From positions 1-10,765 of the forward strand of contig ONMG01000211.1 of the NCBI GenBank assembly GCA_900318855.1: 10,765 nt of DNA, written 5' to 3'. How positions within the stretch are numbered: position 1 is the stretch's first letter; each line of letters starts with the position of its first letter. The notes beneath the pieces are model-generated. The model was given only the letters and a program-made list of their open reading frames with translations, was not told the origin of the DNA and did no database searches. The position numbers and the translations under genes were made by a program. This DNA comes from an uncultured Prevotella sp. (GTDB taxonomy: Bacteria > Bacteroidota > Bacteroidia > Bacteroidales > Bacteroidaceae). Of the stretch, positions 1 through 4,884 are shown piece after piece.

Positions 1-150
1 CACGGGACTGCCGTCGCCATTACGCAGATGACTCGAAATGAGCTGTGCCACGCCTTTGGCGAGCTGCATGGTTTTTTCCTCGAGGCTCTCTCTCACGCCT
101 CCTTGTCGGCCATCGATAGTGGGCCGGATTCCAATCTTGGGATAGTTCAT
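1..150 (-). CDS. fucI: L-fucose isomerase, N-terminal 50 codons (gene runs off the left edge)
   Basis: The minus strand from the ATG at 150 is open to the window edge and encodes 50 residues. It begins MNYPKIGIRPTIDGR and continues GVRESLEEKTMQLAKGVAQL. The stretch PKIGIRP-IDGR--GVRESLEE-TM is the characteristic start of L-fucose isomerase, the cytosolic Mn-dependent aldose-ketose isomerase that converts L-fucose to L-fuculose (family knowledge; E. coli FucI begins almost the same way). The catalytic and metal-binding residues lie further downstream and are outside the window, so function is inferred from the N-terminus only. The gene has its own promoter at 230-260 and a leader of about 75 nt. 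It is divergent from the HAD phosphatase gene. Other fucose genes, if present, would lie to the left. The start is secure because the conserved motif begins four residues after the ATG. Confidence 0.88.
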   Translation of the reverse strand, partial: MNYPKIGIRPTIDGRQGGVRESLEEKTMQLAKGVAQLISSHLRNGDGSPV

Positions 151-229
151 AGCATATGTGTTTAAAGATAGCTTTCTTTGCTGACTGTTTCGGGGCGCCA
201 GCCTTCCCCGTGTTTGTAGTAATTCGCTA

Positions 230-260
230 CAAAGATAGTGTAAACAGCTGGAATAACAAA
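230..260 (-). promoter_or_regulatory. Bacteroidetes-type promoter for the fucose isomerase gene
   Basis: On the minus strand a TTTG box (260-257) is followed by a 19-nt spacer and TATCTTTG (237-230). This matches the Bacteroidetes primary sigma pattern TTTG-N19/20-TAnnTTTG. Transcription would begin near 223-225, giving a leader of about 75 nt. The leader contains a perfect 5-bp hairpin, CGGGG/CCCCG, at 191-210. A second, weaker box (TATCTTTA, 170-163) lies just before the start codon. Confidence 0.75.
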
Positions 261-406
261 GGAAATCAGAGCTTTTCTTTTGTCCTTCTCCGACGATCCT
301 TATCTATGATTGTGTCGTGAGATTTCAACGGTTCACGAGGCATATGTAGAATTGCGAGTAGCTCGGGCTTATAAGTGTTTGTGTTTATCAGAAAAACTGT
401 CTGGTT

Positions 407-438
407 TTTGGCAGAGTCACTCCAATGCATTAACTTTG
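407..438 (+). promoter_or_regulatory. Bacteroidetes-type promoter for the HAD phosphatase gene
   Basis: TTTG (407-410), a 20-nt spacer and TAACTTTG (431-438) fit the Bacteroidetes consensus exactly. Only five bases (439-443) separate the -7 box from the ATG at 444, so the start of transcription should fall at or within a base or two of the start codon. This placement also rules out the longer in-frame start at 375, which lies upstream of the promoter. Confidence 0.78.
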
Positions 439-443
439 CCTGC

Positions 444-1154
444 ATGATAGACGTAGAGAAGATAAAATTGATAGCCTTTGATGCTGATGACACCTTATGG
501 GACTGCCAGTCGCATTTCGATGAAGCTGAGCGGCAATACAGCAGTATGCTTGCACCTTGGGCTTCCGAGGACGACGTGCGGGAGAGTCTGTTCGCAACAG
601 AGACCAAGAACATGCCGTTGTTAGGATATGGGTGCAAGGCCTTCACACTCTCGCTCATTGAGAATGCGGTGAAGGTGAGCGGTGACCAAATAGGAGCTGC
701 CGAGATAAGGCGTATCCTGGAACTTGGCAGGCGCCTGCTGACCATAGATGCAACGCCGCTGCCTGGGGTGGAAACAACGTTGACGGCCCTTCGCGCAGAC
801 GGACGCTGGCCACTCGTGGTGTTTACGAAGGGTGAATTGCTCGACCAGCAATTGAAACTGAAGCGCTCGGGACTGGCCCCCTTATTCCAAGGTTGTGTCA
901 TCGTTTCCGACAAGACCCCCGAGGCTTATCTTGACCTTTGTAGCCGTTATGGCACCGATATGGAGCACTTGCTCATGGTGGGCAACTCCTTCAAGTCGGA
1001 TATAGCCCCCGTACTCCGCTTGGGGGGGTGGGCTGTGCACGTGCCGTTTGAGCATGAGTGGCGGCATGAGATGACCGAAACCTTCGACCACGCTCACCTC
1101 GCTACAATTGAACAGATGGTCGACTTGCTGCCGATGCTGAAGGTTGCCCGTTAG
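444..1154 (+). CDS. HAD-superfamily hydrolase (predicted phosphatase)
   Basis: A 236-residue cytosolic protein with all four haloacid dehalogenase motifs. Motif I is FDADDTLWD, with nucleophile Asp13 and acid/base Asp15. Motif II is VVFTKG with Thr128. Motif III is Lys157 in SDKTPE. Motif IV is GNSFKSDI with Asp186. The helical segment between motifs I and II (about residues 20-115) is the usual place for the C1 cap that selects the substrate. Members of this group are Mg-dependent phosphomonoesterases acting on small metabolites; the substrate cannot be read from the sequence. I chose the ATG at 444 because a consensus promoter ends at 438 and motif I then lies near the N-terminus, as is usual. 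Its stop codon overlaps that of the convergent PAP2 gene. It is divergent from fucI, but nothing ties it to fucose metabolism. Confidence 0.85.
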   Translation: MIDVEKIKLIAFDADDTLWDCQSHFDEAERQYSSMLAPWASEDDVRESLFATETKNMPLLGYGCKAFTLSLIENAVKVSGDQIGAAEIRRILELGRRLLTIDATPLPGVETTLTALRADGRWPLVVFTKGELLDQQLKLKRSGLAPLFQGCVIVSDKTPEAYLDLCSRYGTDMEHLLMVGNSFKSDIAPVLRLGGWAVHVPFEHEWRHEMTETFDHAHLATIEQMVDLLPMLKVAR

Positions 1155-2365
1155 AGGCGTACGGCTGTAGTGGCTCCCACTGAGAGGGTTCTTAGAGGGC
1201 CACTGCCATAGCCAAATCCCGGAGAGCGATCGTAGCCGGCTTTTAAGCCTACGTCGATGTTATGGCTTGCCCGATAGTGAATGCCAGTCCAGGTGCCTAA
1301 GCCCCAGCCCCGGGAGGAACGGATGTTCACCGTCGGCAGGCCTCCCGAACTACGCCAGAAATATTCGGCAAGCAGTCGGGTCTCGATGCGCCAGTCCTTA
1401 GAGAGTGGAAGGGAGAAGCTGGGTCCGGCGCCCACTGTGGAGAGGCGAAGCGGGGAGGAGGAAGCAGAGGTGCCGTCGATAATGTAGTTGATGCGGCTCA
1501 TGCCTAAGGAGGCGTTGATACCCAGGTAAGGATTGAAGAAGAATGTACCTTCCAGCTGTGTGGATGTACCGGTGGAGGTGCGCAGCTGATGTCCGCCTTC
1601 AAGGGCATAGCGTCCCACAGGAATCAGAAATGCCGATGAAAGTGCAACCGTGGCTGTAGGAATGTTGATGGGAGCGCAGCAACTTGGGGTGCTTCTATGG
1701 TTGTCGGCGAAGAGCGCTTCTGCAAGGCAGCATCCTACTTCGGAGGCAACGATGCCGATACCGGCTCCCTCCATCACGTCAGAAGGCCAGTGACGGTGGT
1801 GACGGATGCGGAGCAACCCCGTAGCGGTGGCTGTGGAAAAAGCACCGAACGTTACCCAGGGTGAGAGATGTCCATACTCTCTGGCCAGCAGGGTGGCCGT
1901 CATAAAGGCTGTTGCCGTGTGCCCTGACGGAAAACTGCGGTTGTCGGTGGCATCGGGACGCATGCGTTTCATCGAGCGTTTCAGACTTTCGGAGGCACCA
2001 TAGGTGAGCAGGGCAGAGAAAGCACTGTTGGCCGCAAGCTGACGCCAAGAGCTTCTTGACGCGACACCGGCTGCTTTCAGCGTGATGACAGTGAGAGCCG
2101 GTATCCATTCCACCACATTGTCAATATTGCTATGACGTCGGGAGAGAGGAGCCGGTAGACGGTTGCTCAACTTCGCATCTTGCTGCTTCTCCACAAAGCC
2201 TCCGATAATAAGGGGCATTCCGACGAGAGCTGTGGCGGTGAGCTGACGGTGGGTGGACTGCGGAAGGGTGTCGGTAGCCATCGTTCGGGGTTGCTGTGCC
2301 ATTGCACTGAAGGAAGATAGTAATGATGCTGCAAGCAACACGGTGAGCGGGGGTATCAATTTCAT
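1151..2365 (-). CDS. PAP2-family phosphatase with a C-terminal beta-rich (barrel-like) domain
   Basis: A 404-residue protein. Residues 1-23 form a signal peptide (hydrophobic core, then AMA before QQ). The PAP2 signature is complete: K129-x6-R136-P137, then PSGH at 146-149 (catalytic His149), then R186-x5-H192-x3-D196 (nucleophile His192). The PAP2 family removes phosphate from phosphatidic acid, undecaprenyl pyrophosphate or related substrates on the outer face of the inner membrane. From about residue 235 the sequence changes to alternating polar and hydrophobic strands rich in Gly, Ser, Thr and aromatics, ending in TAVRL. This looks like an outer-membrane beta-barrel or porin-like fold. 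Such two-part proteins occur in Bacteroidetes and could act at the outer membrane, possibly on lipopolysaccharide phosphates; that role is inference. A TATCTTTG box lies upstream. The gene converges on the HAD gene with overlapping stops. Confidence 0.83.
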   Translation of the reverse strand: MKLIPPLTVLLAASLLSSFSAMAQQPRTMATDTLPQSTHRQLTATALVGMPLIIGGFVEKQQDAKLSNRLPAPLSRRHSNIDNVVEWIPALTVITLKAAGVASRSSWRQLAANSAFSALLTYGASESLKRSMKRMRPDATDNRSFPSGHTATAFMTATLLAREYGHLSPWVTFGAFSTATATGLLRIRHHRHWPSDVMEGAGIGIVASEVGCCLAEALFADNHRSTPSCCAPINIPTATVALSSAFLIPVGRYALEGGHQLRTSTGTSTQLEGTFFFNPYLGINASLGMSRINYIIDGTSASSSPLRLSTVGAGPSFSLPLSKDWRIETRLLAEYFWRSSGGLPTVNIRSSRGWGLGTWTGIHYRASHNIDVGLKAGYDRSPGFGYGSGPLRTLSVGATTAVRL

Positions 2366-2385
2366 AAACTTAATGATTCAGAATG

Positions 2386-2393
2386 CAAAGATA
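2386..2393 (-). promoter_or_regulatory. -7 box upstream of the PAP2 phosphatase gene
   Basis: TATCTTTG on the minus strand, about 20 nt before the ATG at 2365, matches TAnnTTTG. I see no TTTG at the expected 19-20 nt spacing upstream, so the promoter may be weak or need an activator. Confidence 0.55.
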
Positions 2394-2943
2394 AGCATAA
2401 TCCTTCGTCTAAGGCCTGTACTTCTGAAAATCTTTTGCTCAAATGTAAAACAAGGCCATCATAAGGACTTTTTTTGTTCTGCTTGTAGAATGGATTCACT
2501 TTCCAGATTGAAGGAGATGACGGTGAATTCAGCTCTGTAATTGTGCTCAGTGAGAATGAAAGTAATCTTTAACTACTGCAGATTATGGGGCGGTTGCAGA
2601 GCTGTCAACAAGTCATAGTTTACTGTAGTAAATCACCTTCTTTCTTGTTGGCTGTCTTCTGATAATCAATGATTTAACCCATGCGGTAGGTTGTACTTCC
2701 ACGAAGCGGAGTGTCAGCTCAAAAGCAGGTTCTGAACCGACCGGGGATGAGAGCCCCCTCTAAACCTTGGCCGAGATCCCTTCTAACCCCTGGGTGATAA
2801 GGCCGATCGCTCGATGGTGCCGCAATCAGTATCCCCTTGGCTTTGAAACCACCTCCCGTTATCGGAGCAGAACGTTTTCCACCTGCGCCTTAAGCAGATC
2901 CTGAAACAGCATGAGTAGCGCTGATATGCTGTGAGATTAAAAC
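2394..2943. other. Intergenic region without a recognised gene
   Basis: I find no RNA gene, Bacteroidetes-type promoter or recognisable protein here. Several short open segments exist on both strands. The most protein-like is on the minus strand at 2613-2759 and is listed separately. The stretch 2725-2860 is rich in CCCC/GGGG runs with small hairpins, for example GGGG-ATGAGA-GCCCC near 2743-2757. This could be worn-down coding sequence or structured RNA; the sequence alone does not decide it. Confidence 0.5.
2613..2759 (-). pseudogene. Possible C-terminal remnant of a lost protein gene (48 codons, no start)
   Basis: The minus-strand frame from just after a TAG (2762-2760) to the TGA at 2615-2613 is open for 48 codons without an ATG. 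Its second half reads FELTLRFVEVQPTAWVKSL and then IIRRQPTRKKVIYYSKL. It has a balanced amino-acid mix and a basic tail, unlike a random frame. No promoter lies upstream, and the neighbouring upstream frames hold stops. It could be the tail of a decayed gene or mobile-element protein, but I recognise no family and chance is possible. Confidence 0.2.
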
Positions 2944-2980
2944 GAAAAAAAACTGCAATGTTGCCGAAACAACTTGCAGT
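2944..2980 (-). terminator. Intrinsic terminator of the small-ORF transcript
   Basis: On the minus strand ACTGCAAGTTG (2980-2970) pairs with CAAC-(bulged A)-TTGCAGT (2963-2952) around a 6-nt loop. Eight T residues (2951-2944) follow. This is a textbook rho-independent terminator facing the transcript from the promoter at 3316-3347. Confidence 0.85.
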
Positions 2981-3007
2981 CTCTTCTATCTGAATAGAGT
3001 TGGCCGT

Positions 3008-3208
3008 TCAGCCTTTTACGATGGGGTGGAGCAATGGGTAACCACGCTCACCCTGCTGCTCACCATAGAAGTCAGTTGCCTTAACCGTGCAACATGTCTG
3101 CACTCTGATTCTTGGGTGATAGGCTGTCGGCTTGCTGTTCAGGCGGCCGTATAGCAGCTGCCCTGGAGCAGAGCCTCCCCATAAAGTTCCATCGCTTTGC
3201 GATAGGCA
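3008..3208 (-). other. Open reading frame in the -1 frame overlapping the small ORF (66 codons, no ATG)
   Basis: The frame -1 to the 35-codon ORF is open from after a TGA (3211-3209) to the TGA at 3010-3008, 28 nt before the terminator hairpin. Its second half reads RIRVQTCCTVKATDFYGEQQ and then GERGYPLLHPIVKG, which has a protein-like composition. It contains no ATG; a GTG at 3103 would give 31 residues. It could be a second small protein with a GTG start, the product of -1 frameshifting from the first ORF, or a chance frame. No classical X-XXY-YYZ slippery site was found. Confidence 0.25.
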
Positions 3209-3246
3209 TCAAAGAATTTCTTGATGCATTTCTTGATCGTTTTCAT
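3139..3246 (-). CDS. Small protein of 35 residues, basic amphipathic helix, family unknown
   Basis: The ORF runs from the ATG at 3246 to the TGA at 3141-3139 and begins MKTIKKCIKKFFDAYRKAME, ending LYGEALLQGSCYTAA. Five Lys residues in the first ten, followed by Phe11, Phe12, Tyr15, Ala18, Met19, Tyr22, Ala25 and Leu26 at i+3/i+4 spacing, predict one amphipathic helix over residues 3-27 with a positive N-terminal end. It lacks the long uninterrupted apolar run of a transmembrane segment, so surface membrane association or protein binding is more likely (inference). Evidence that it is real is unusually complete for its size: a consensus promoter, a two-hairpin leader, an AAAGGA purine run 8 nt before the ATG, and a strong terminator downstream. 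I do not recognise the family and assign no function. Confidence 0.55.
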   Translation of the reverse strand: MKTIKKCIKKFFDAYRKAMELYGEALLQGSCYTAA

Positions 3247-3250
3247 CTTG

Positions 3251-3260
3251 TTATCCTTTC
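3251..3260 (-). promoter_or_regulatory. Shine-Dalgarno-like purine stretch before the small ORF
   Basis: On the minus strand GAAAGGATAA precedes the ATG at 3246, with AGG about 8 nt from the start codon. SD motifs are uncommon in Bacteroidetes, and the other genes in this window lack one. This one supports translation of the 35-codon ORF. Confidence 0.45.
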
Positions 3261-3266
3261 TTTTAT

Positions 3267-3315
3267 GAGCCCGCTTTGGGCTCGGTTAAACAACGAACCA
3301 GCAATCTTTTCGTTG
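3267..3315 (-). promoter_or_regulatory. Two-hairpin 5' leader of the small-ORF transcript
   Basis: Directly after the -7 box the leader contains CAACGAA/TTCGTTG, a perfect 7-bp stem (3315-3309 with 3297-3291) and an 11-nt loop. Next comes GAGCCC-AAAGC-GGGCTC, a perfect 6-bp GC-rich stem (3283-3278 with 3272-3267). Together they fill most of the roughly 65-nt leader, leaving the purine-rich ribosome entry stretch free. A 5' stem so close to the transcript start often stabilises mRNA; a ligand-sensing role cannot be told from sequence. Confidence 0.5.
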
Positions 3316-3347
3316 CAAAGGTAGTATCTGTGTGCGTTAACAGCAAG
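3316..3347 (-). promoter_or_regulatory. Bacteroidetes-type promoter of the small-ORF transcript
   Basis: On the minus strand CTTG (3347-3344), a 20-nt spacer and TACCTTTG (3323-3316) match the -33/-7 pattern. The predicted transcript would run from about 3311 to the terminator at 2944, some 370 nt. Confidence 0.72.
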
Positions 3348-3382
3348 CCTTTTCGAGCTTTTTCCTCTTCACACTCTTATAT

Positions 3383-3398
3383 TTTGACTTGAGTCAAA
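3383..3398. repeat. 16-bp palindrome TTTGACT-TG-AGTCAAA, possible operator
   Basis: The 7-bp arms are perfect and separated by 2 bp, the geometry of a dimeric regulator site. It lies 36 bp upstream of the -33 box of the small-ORF promoter. No gene starts on its other side, so the small-ORF unit is the only visible target. Confidence 0.4.
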
Positions 3399-3573
3399 GA
3401 ATGTGGTGTGTAGTGCATTTTGGCAGGTGCAAGTGTCAATTTGGGTGTGTCAGTCTGACTTTCAAGGCCTTATTTCGGCTCAGATAAGAAAGCGGGTGGA
3501 TGGAGGGCTATTGCTATCTCTGCACTTCCGGGTCGTATGCCCCTCGGGATATGTGGCAGCATGCAGCTCACTT

Positions 3574-3627
3574 TCAAGTTGTCAAACATATGTTAGACTT
3601 TTGGACATCATATGTTTGACGATTTGA
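3574..3627. repeat. Long inverted repeat: perfect 12-bp arms GTCAAACATATG / CATATGTTTGAC
   Basis: Arms 3581-3592 and 3609-3620 are perfect complements around a 16-nt loop. The pairing extends outward to 3574 and 3627 with two G-T pairs, giving about 19 bp. Each arm is centred on CATATG; the left one (3581-3598) is a palindrome with a single mismatch. There is no T-tract on either side, so it is not an intrinsic terminator. It shares the TTTGAC/GTCAAA word with the palindrome at 3383-3398, and another TTTGAC follows at 3623-3628. Confidence 0.6.
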
Positions 3628-3875
3628 CAGGTGGTGTATTAATCGTTGGAATCTGCGGTGTTCACTGGCATCCATGCGCAGACAGCAGCCCGTTCTCCTC
3701 ACCCACATTCCTCTGGGCTCATATTTCACCTTAAAGCTAATGGGGCGGAAAGAATTTGGGAGAGCGTCTTCGGTAGGGGATGAATGCGCGAGAACACAGC
3801 TGACCATCATCCCCATACTCTCTTTTCTAAGCCGGAATCCCCGGTTCCGACTTGGCCGGTCAATCAACGGCAGAG
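3628..3875. other. Intergenic region, open on both strands but no gene accepted
   Basis: Frames on both strands stay open here: minus 3574-3885 beginning at GTG, and plus 3674-3922. Neither has a promoter of the local type or a recognisable domain. The minus frame runs through the long inverted repeat. I therefore leave the stretch unassigned. It may belong to a dispersed intergenic element, which would need a comparison across genomes. Confidence 0.4.
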
Positions 3876-3903
3876 AGCTCCCCACTTCTGTCTATGGGGA
3901 GCT
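3876..3903. repeat. 9-bp hairpin just after the flavin reductase gene
   Basis: AGCTCCCCA (3876-3884) and TGGGGAGCT (3895-3903) pair perfectly around a 10-nt loop, starting 9 bases beyond the reductase stop codon. Without a T-tract it is not a standard intrinsic terminator. It may protect the 3' end of the mRNA or act as a weak terminator. Confidence 0.5.
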
Positions 3904-3911
3904 GACAATAC

Positions 3912-4463
3912 CTAATCAATGAATTTTAGGAACTTATCGGCTTGCGTGGCGAGCTGCGTCTTCTGTTCCTCGGTGAGTACCATGCGGCCTTCAGTCCAAG
4001 CCTCTAAGTTGAGAGCGATGCCCGTCTGTCCCTCCGTCATCACATTGGCTTTCAGTACGGTGAGCAGTTGGGTGAGCAGTTTGCGGCATCCCGCAGTAGC
4101 CGCTTTTCCGCCTGCTCCTGTAAGTGTGAACTTTCTGCCGGCAAGCACTGTGGACGCATTGCGTTCGGCTGGGTTGACGGGACGTGATAGCCAATCGATG
4201 AGATTTTTCACGTGGCCAGGATAGGAATAGTTGTACTCAGGTGAGAATATCCACACGCCGTCGGCCTCAGCCACTTCCTTGCGTGCTGCTTCCACCGCCT
4301 CGGGTGCAGGGTATTCGATGTCCTGGTTCATCAGAGGAACGTCCGAGTAGTCGAGTTCCTTGACTATGGCTTTGCCCTTGAGGTGTTGCTTGACGAGCTC
4401 ACTCAGTTCGCGGTTGAAACTCTGTTTGCGGAGAGAGCCGATAATAAAAAGTATCTTCTTCAT
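3912..4463 (-). CDS. NAD(P)H-dependent FMN reductase family protein (flavodoxin-like fold)
   Basis: A 183-residue cytosolic protein. Residues 9-20, GSLRKQSFNREL, form the FMN phosphate-binding loop of the NADPH-dependent FMN reductase / chromate-quinone reductase family. Residues 74-94 carry the hallmark SPEYNYSYPGHVKNLIDW, which contacts the isoalloxazine ring. The GAGGKAATAG segment at 116-125 fits the later glycine-rich loop. The length is typical. Family members use NAD(P)H to reduce bound FMN and pass electrons to quinones, azo dyes, chromate or free flavin; the natural acceptor here is unknown. I chose the ATG at 4463 (MKKILFIIGS) over an in-frame ATG at 4553, because the extra 30 residues precede the first beta strand and match nothing in the fold. 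The gene appears to stand alone. A box close to consensus, TACCTTTT (4505-4498), may be its -7 element. Confidence 0.87.
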   Translation of the reverse strand: MKKILFIIGSLRKQSFNRELSELVKQHLKGKAIVKELDYSDVPLMNQDIEYPAPEAVEAARKEVAEADGVWIFSPEYNYSYPGHVKNLIDWLSRPVNPAERNASTVLAGRKFTLTGAGGKAATAGCRKLLTQLLTVLKANVMTEGQTGIALNLEAWTEGRMVLTEEQKTQLATQADKFLKFID

Positions 4464-4812
4464 AATGGATGGAGTTTTAAAGATGAAACATGTGGTAAAA
4501 AGGTAAATCGTGGAAAACCCTTGACCGTGTAAGCTAAGCGTCGCACTCTGCAATGCCGCTGAGCACTTTGTGAGCTAAAGCGCCGTCAGTGTTTGCGATT
4601 CGTAATGCGGTGGAGTGATGCCGTGGAGTGCAAGATAGTCGGTGAGGACGCGGTAGGGTTTGTGATGGAAAAGACTCTTCATCCCATTGCTGTATGCCTT
4701 CGGGGCGCTTCGAGTTGACCCAGAATGGGAACAAGCTGAAGACGACGAATGACAAGCGGCAGTGCTACGGAGTGAATCCTGAAAGGGATGAGGTTGTCAT
4801 AGAGCTATTAAG
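4464..4812. other. Intergenic region with competing small open frames
   Basis: No recognised gene. Three frames compete: a plus-strand 49-codon ORF at 4694-4843, a minus-strand 35-codon ORF at 4575-4682, and a longer minus frame at 4534-4755. They overlap one another and none has a matching promoter. TAGGGTTTG at 4653-4661 resembles a plus-strand -7 box but has one base too many. Confidence 0.4.
4575..4682 (-). CDS. Possible 35-residue small protein, unrecognised
   Basis: From the ATG at 4682 to the TAG at 4577-4575 the minus strand reads MKSLFHHKPYRVLTDYLALH and then GITPPHYESQTLTAL. The composition is protein-like, but there is no TAnnTTTG box upstream, and the recA terminator lies between recA and this ORF. 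A plus-strand frame begins 12 bp away. It may be a remnant or a chance frame. Confidence 0.2.
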   Translation of the reverse strand: MKSLFHHKPYRVLTDYLALHGITPPHYESQTLTAL

Positions 4813-4843
4813 AAAAAAGCACCCGGACAGTGCACACTGCTGA
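4694..4843 (+). CDS. Possible 49-residue small protein, unrecognised
   Basis: From the ATG at 4694 the plus strand reads MPSGRFELTQNGNKLKTTND and then KRQCYGVNPERDEVVIELLR, ending in KKHPDSAHC with a TGA at 4841-4843. The charged, helix-forming second half looks protein-like. Against it: no consensus promoter, and its last eight codons and stop lie inside the stem-loop that terminates recA on the other strand. Confidence 0.22.
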   Translation: MPSGRFELTQNGNKLKTTNDKRQCYGVNPERDEVVIELLRKKHPDSAHC

Positions 4844-4853
4844 TTCCGGGTGC
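4813..4853 (-). terminator. Intrinsic terminator of the recA operon
   Basis: On the minus strand GCACCCGGA (4853-4845) pairs with TCCGGGTGC (4827-4819), a perfect 9-bp GC-rich stem. The loop holds an additional CAGT/ACTG stem. Six T residues (4818-4813) follow. It lies 31 bp after the recA stop codon. Confidence 0.9.
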
Positions 4854-4884
4854 CAGTATTCAATCGTCGGAAGAACTGAGGGTG

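Noticed and set aside
375..443. Longer N-terminus for the HAD phosphatase starting at 375
   Set aside because: The consensus promoter at 407-438 lies inside this extension, and the HAD fold begins right after the ATG at 444.
2725..2860. Possible tRNA or riboswitch because of GGTTCTGAACC and GGGG/CCCC pairs
   Set aside because: No cloverleaf, acceptor stem or known riboswitch core could be formed, and no gene follows in the right place.
2944..3311. Transcript as tmRNA or RNase P RNA, given its length of about 370 nt
   Set aside because: No tRNA-like ends, tag-peptide frame or RNase P core sequence is present.
3403..3627. 74-codon plus-strand frame as a gene
   Set aside because: It has no TAnnTTTG box upstream and its last part is the inverted repeat at 3574-3627.
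3574..3885. 103-codon minus-strand frame as a gene
   Set aside because: It begins at GTG, has no promoter of the local type, runs through the long inverted repeat and shows no recognisable domain; a plus-strand frame is equally open.
4464..4553. 30-residue N-terminal extension of the FMN reductase from an ATG at 4553
   Set aside because: The flavodoxin-like first strand begins at MKKILFIIGS (4463), and the extension resembles no signal peptide or domain.
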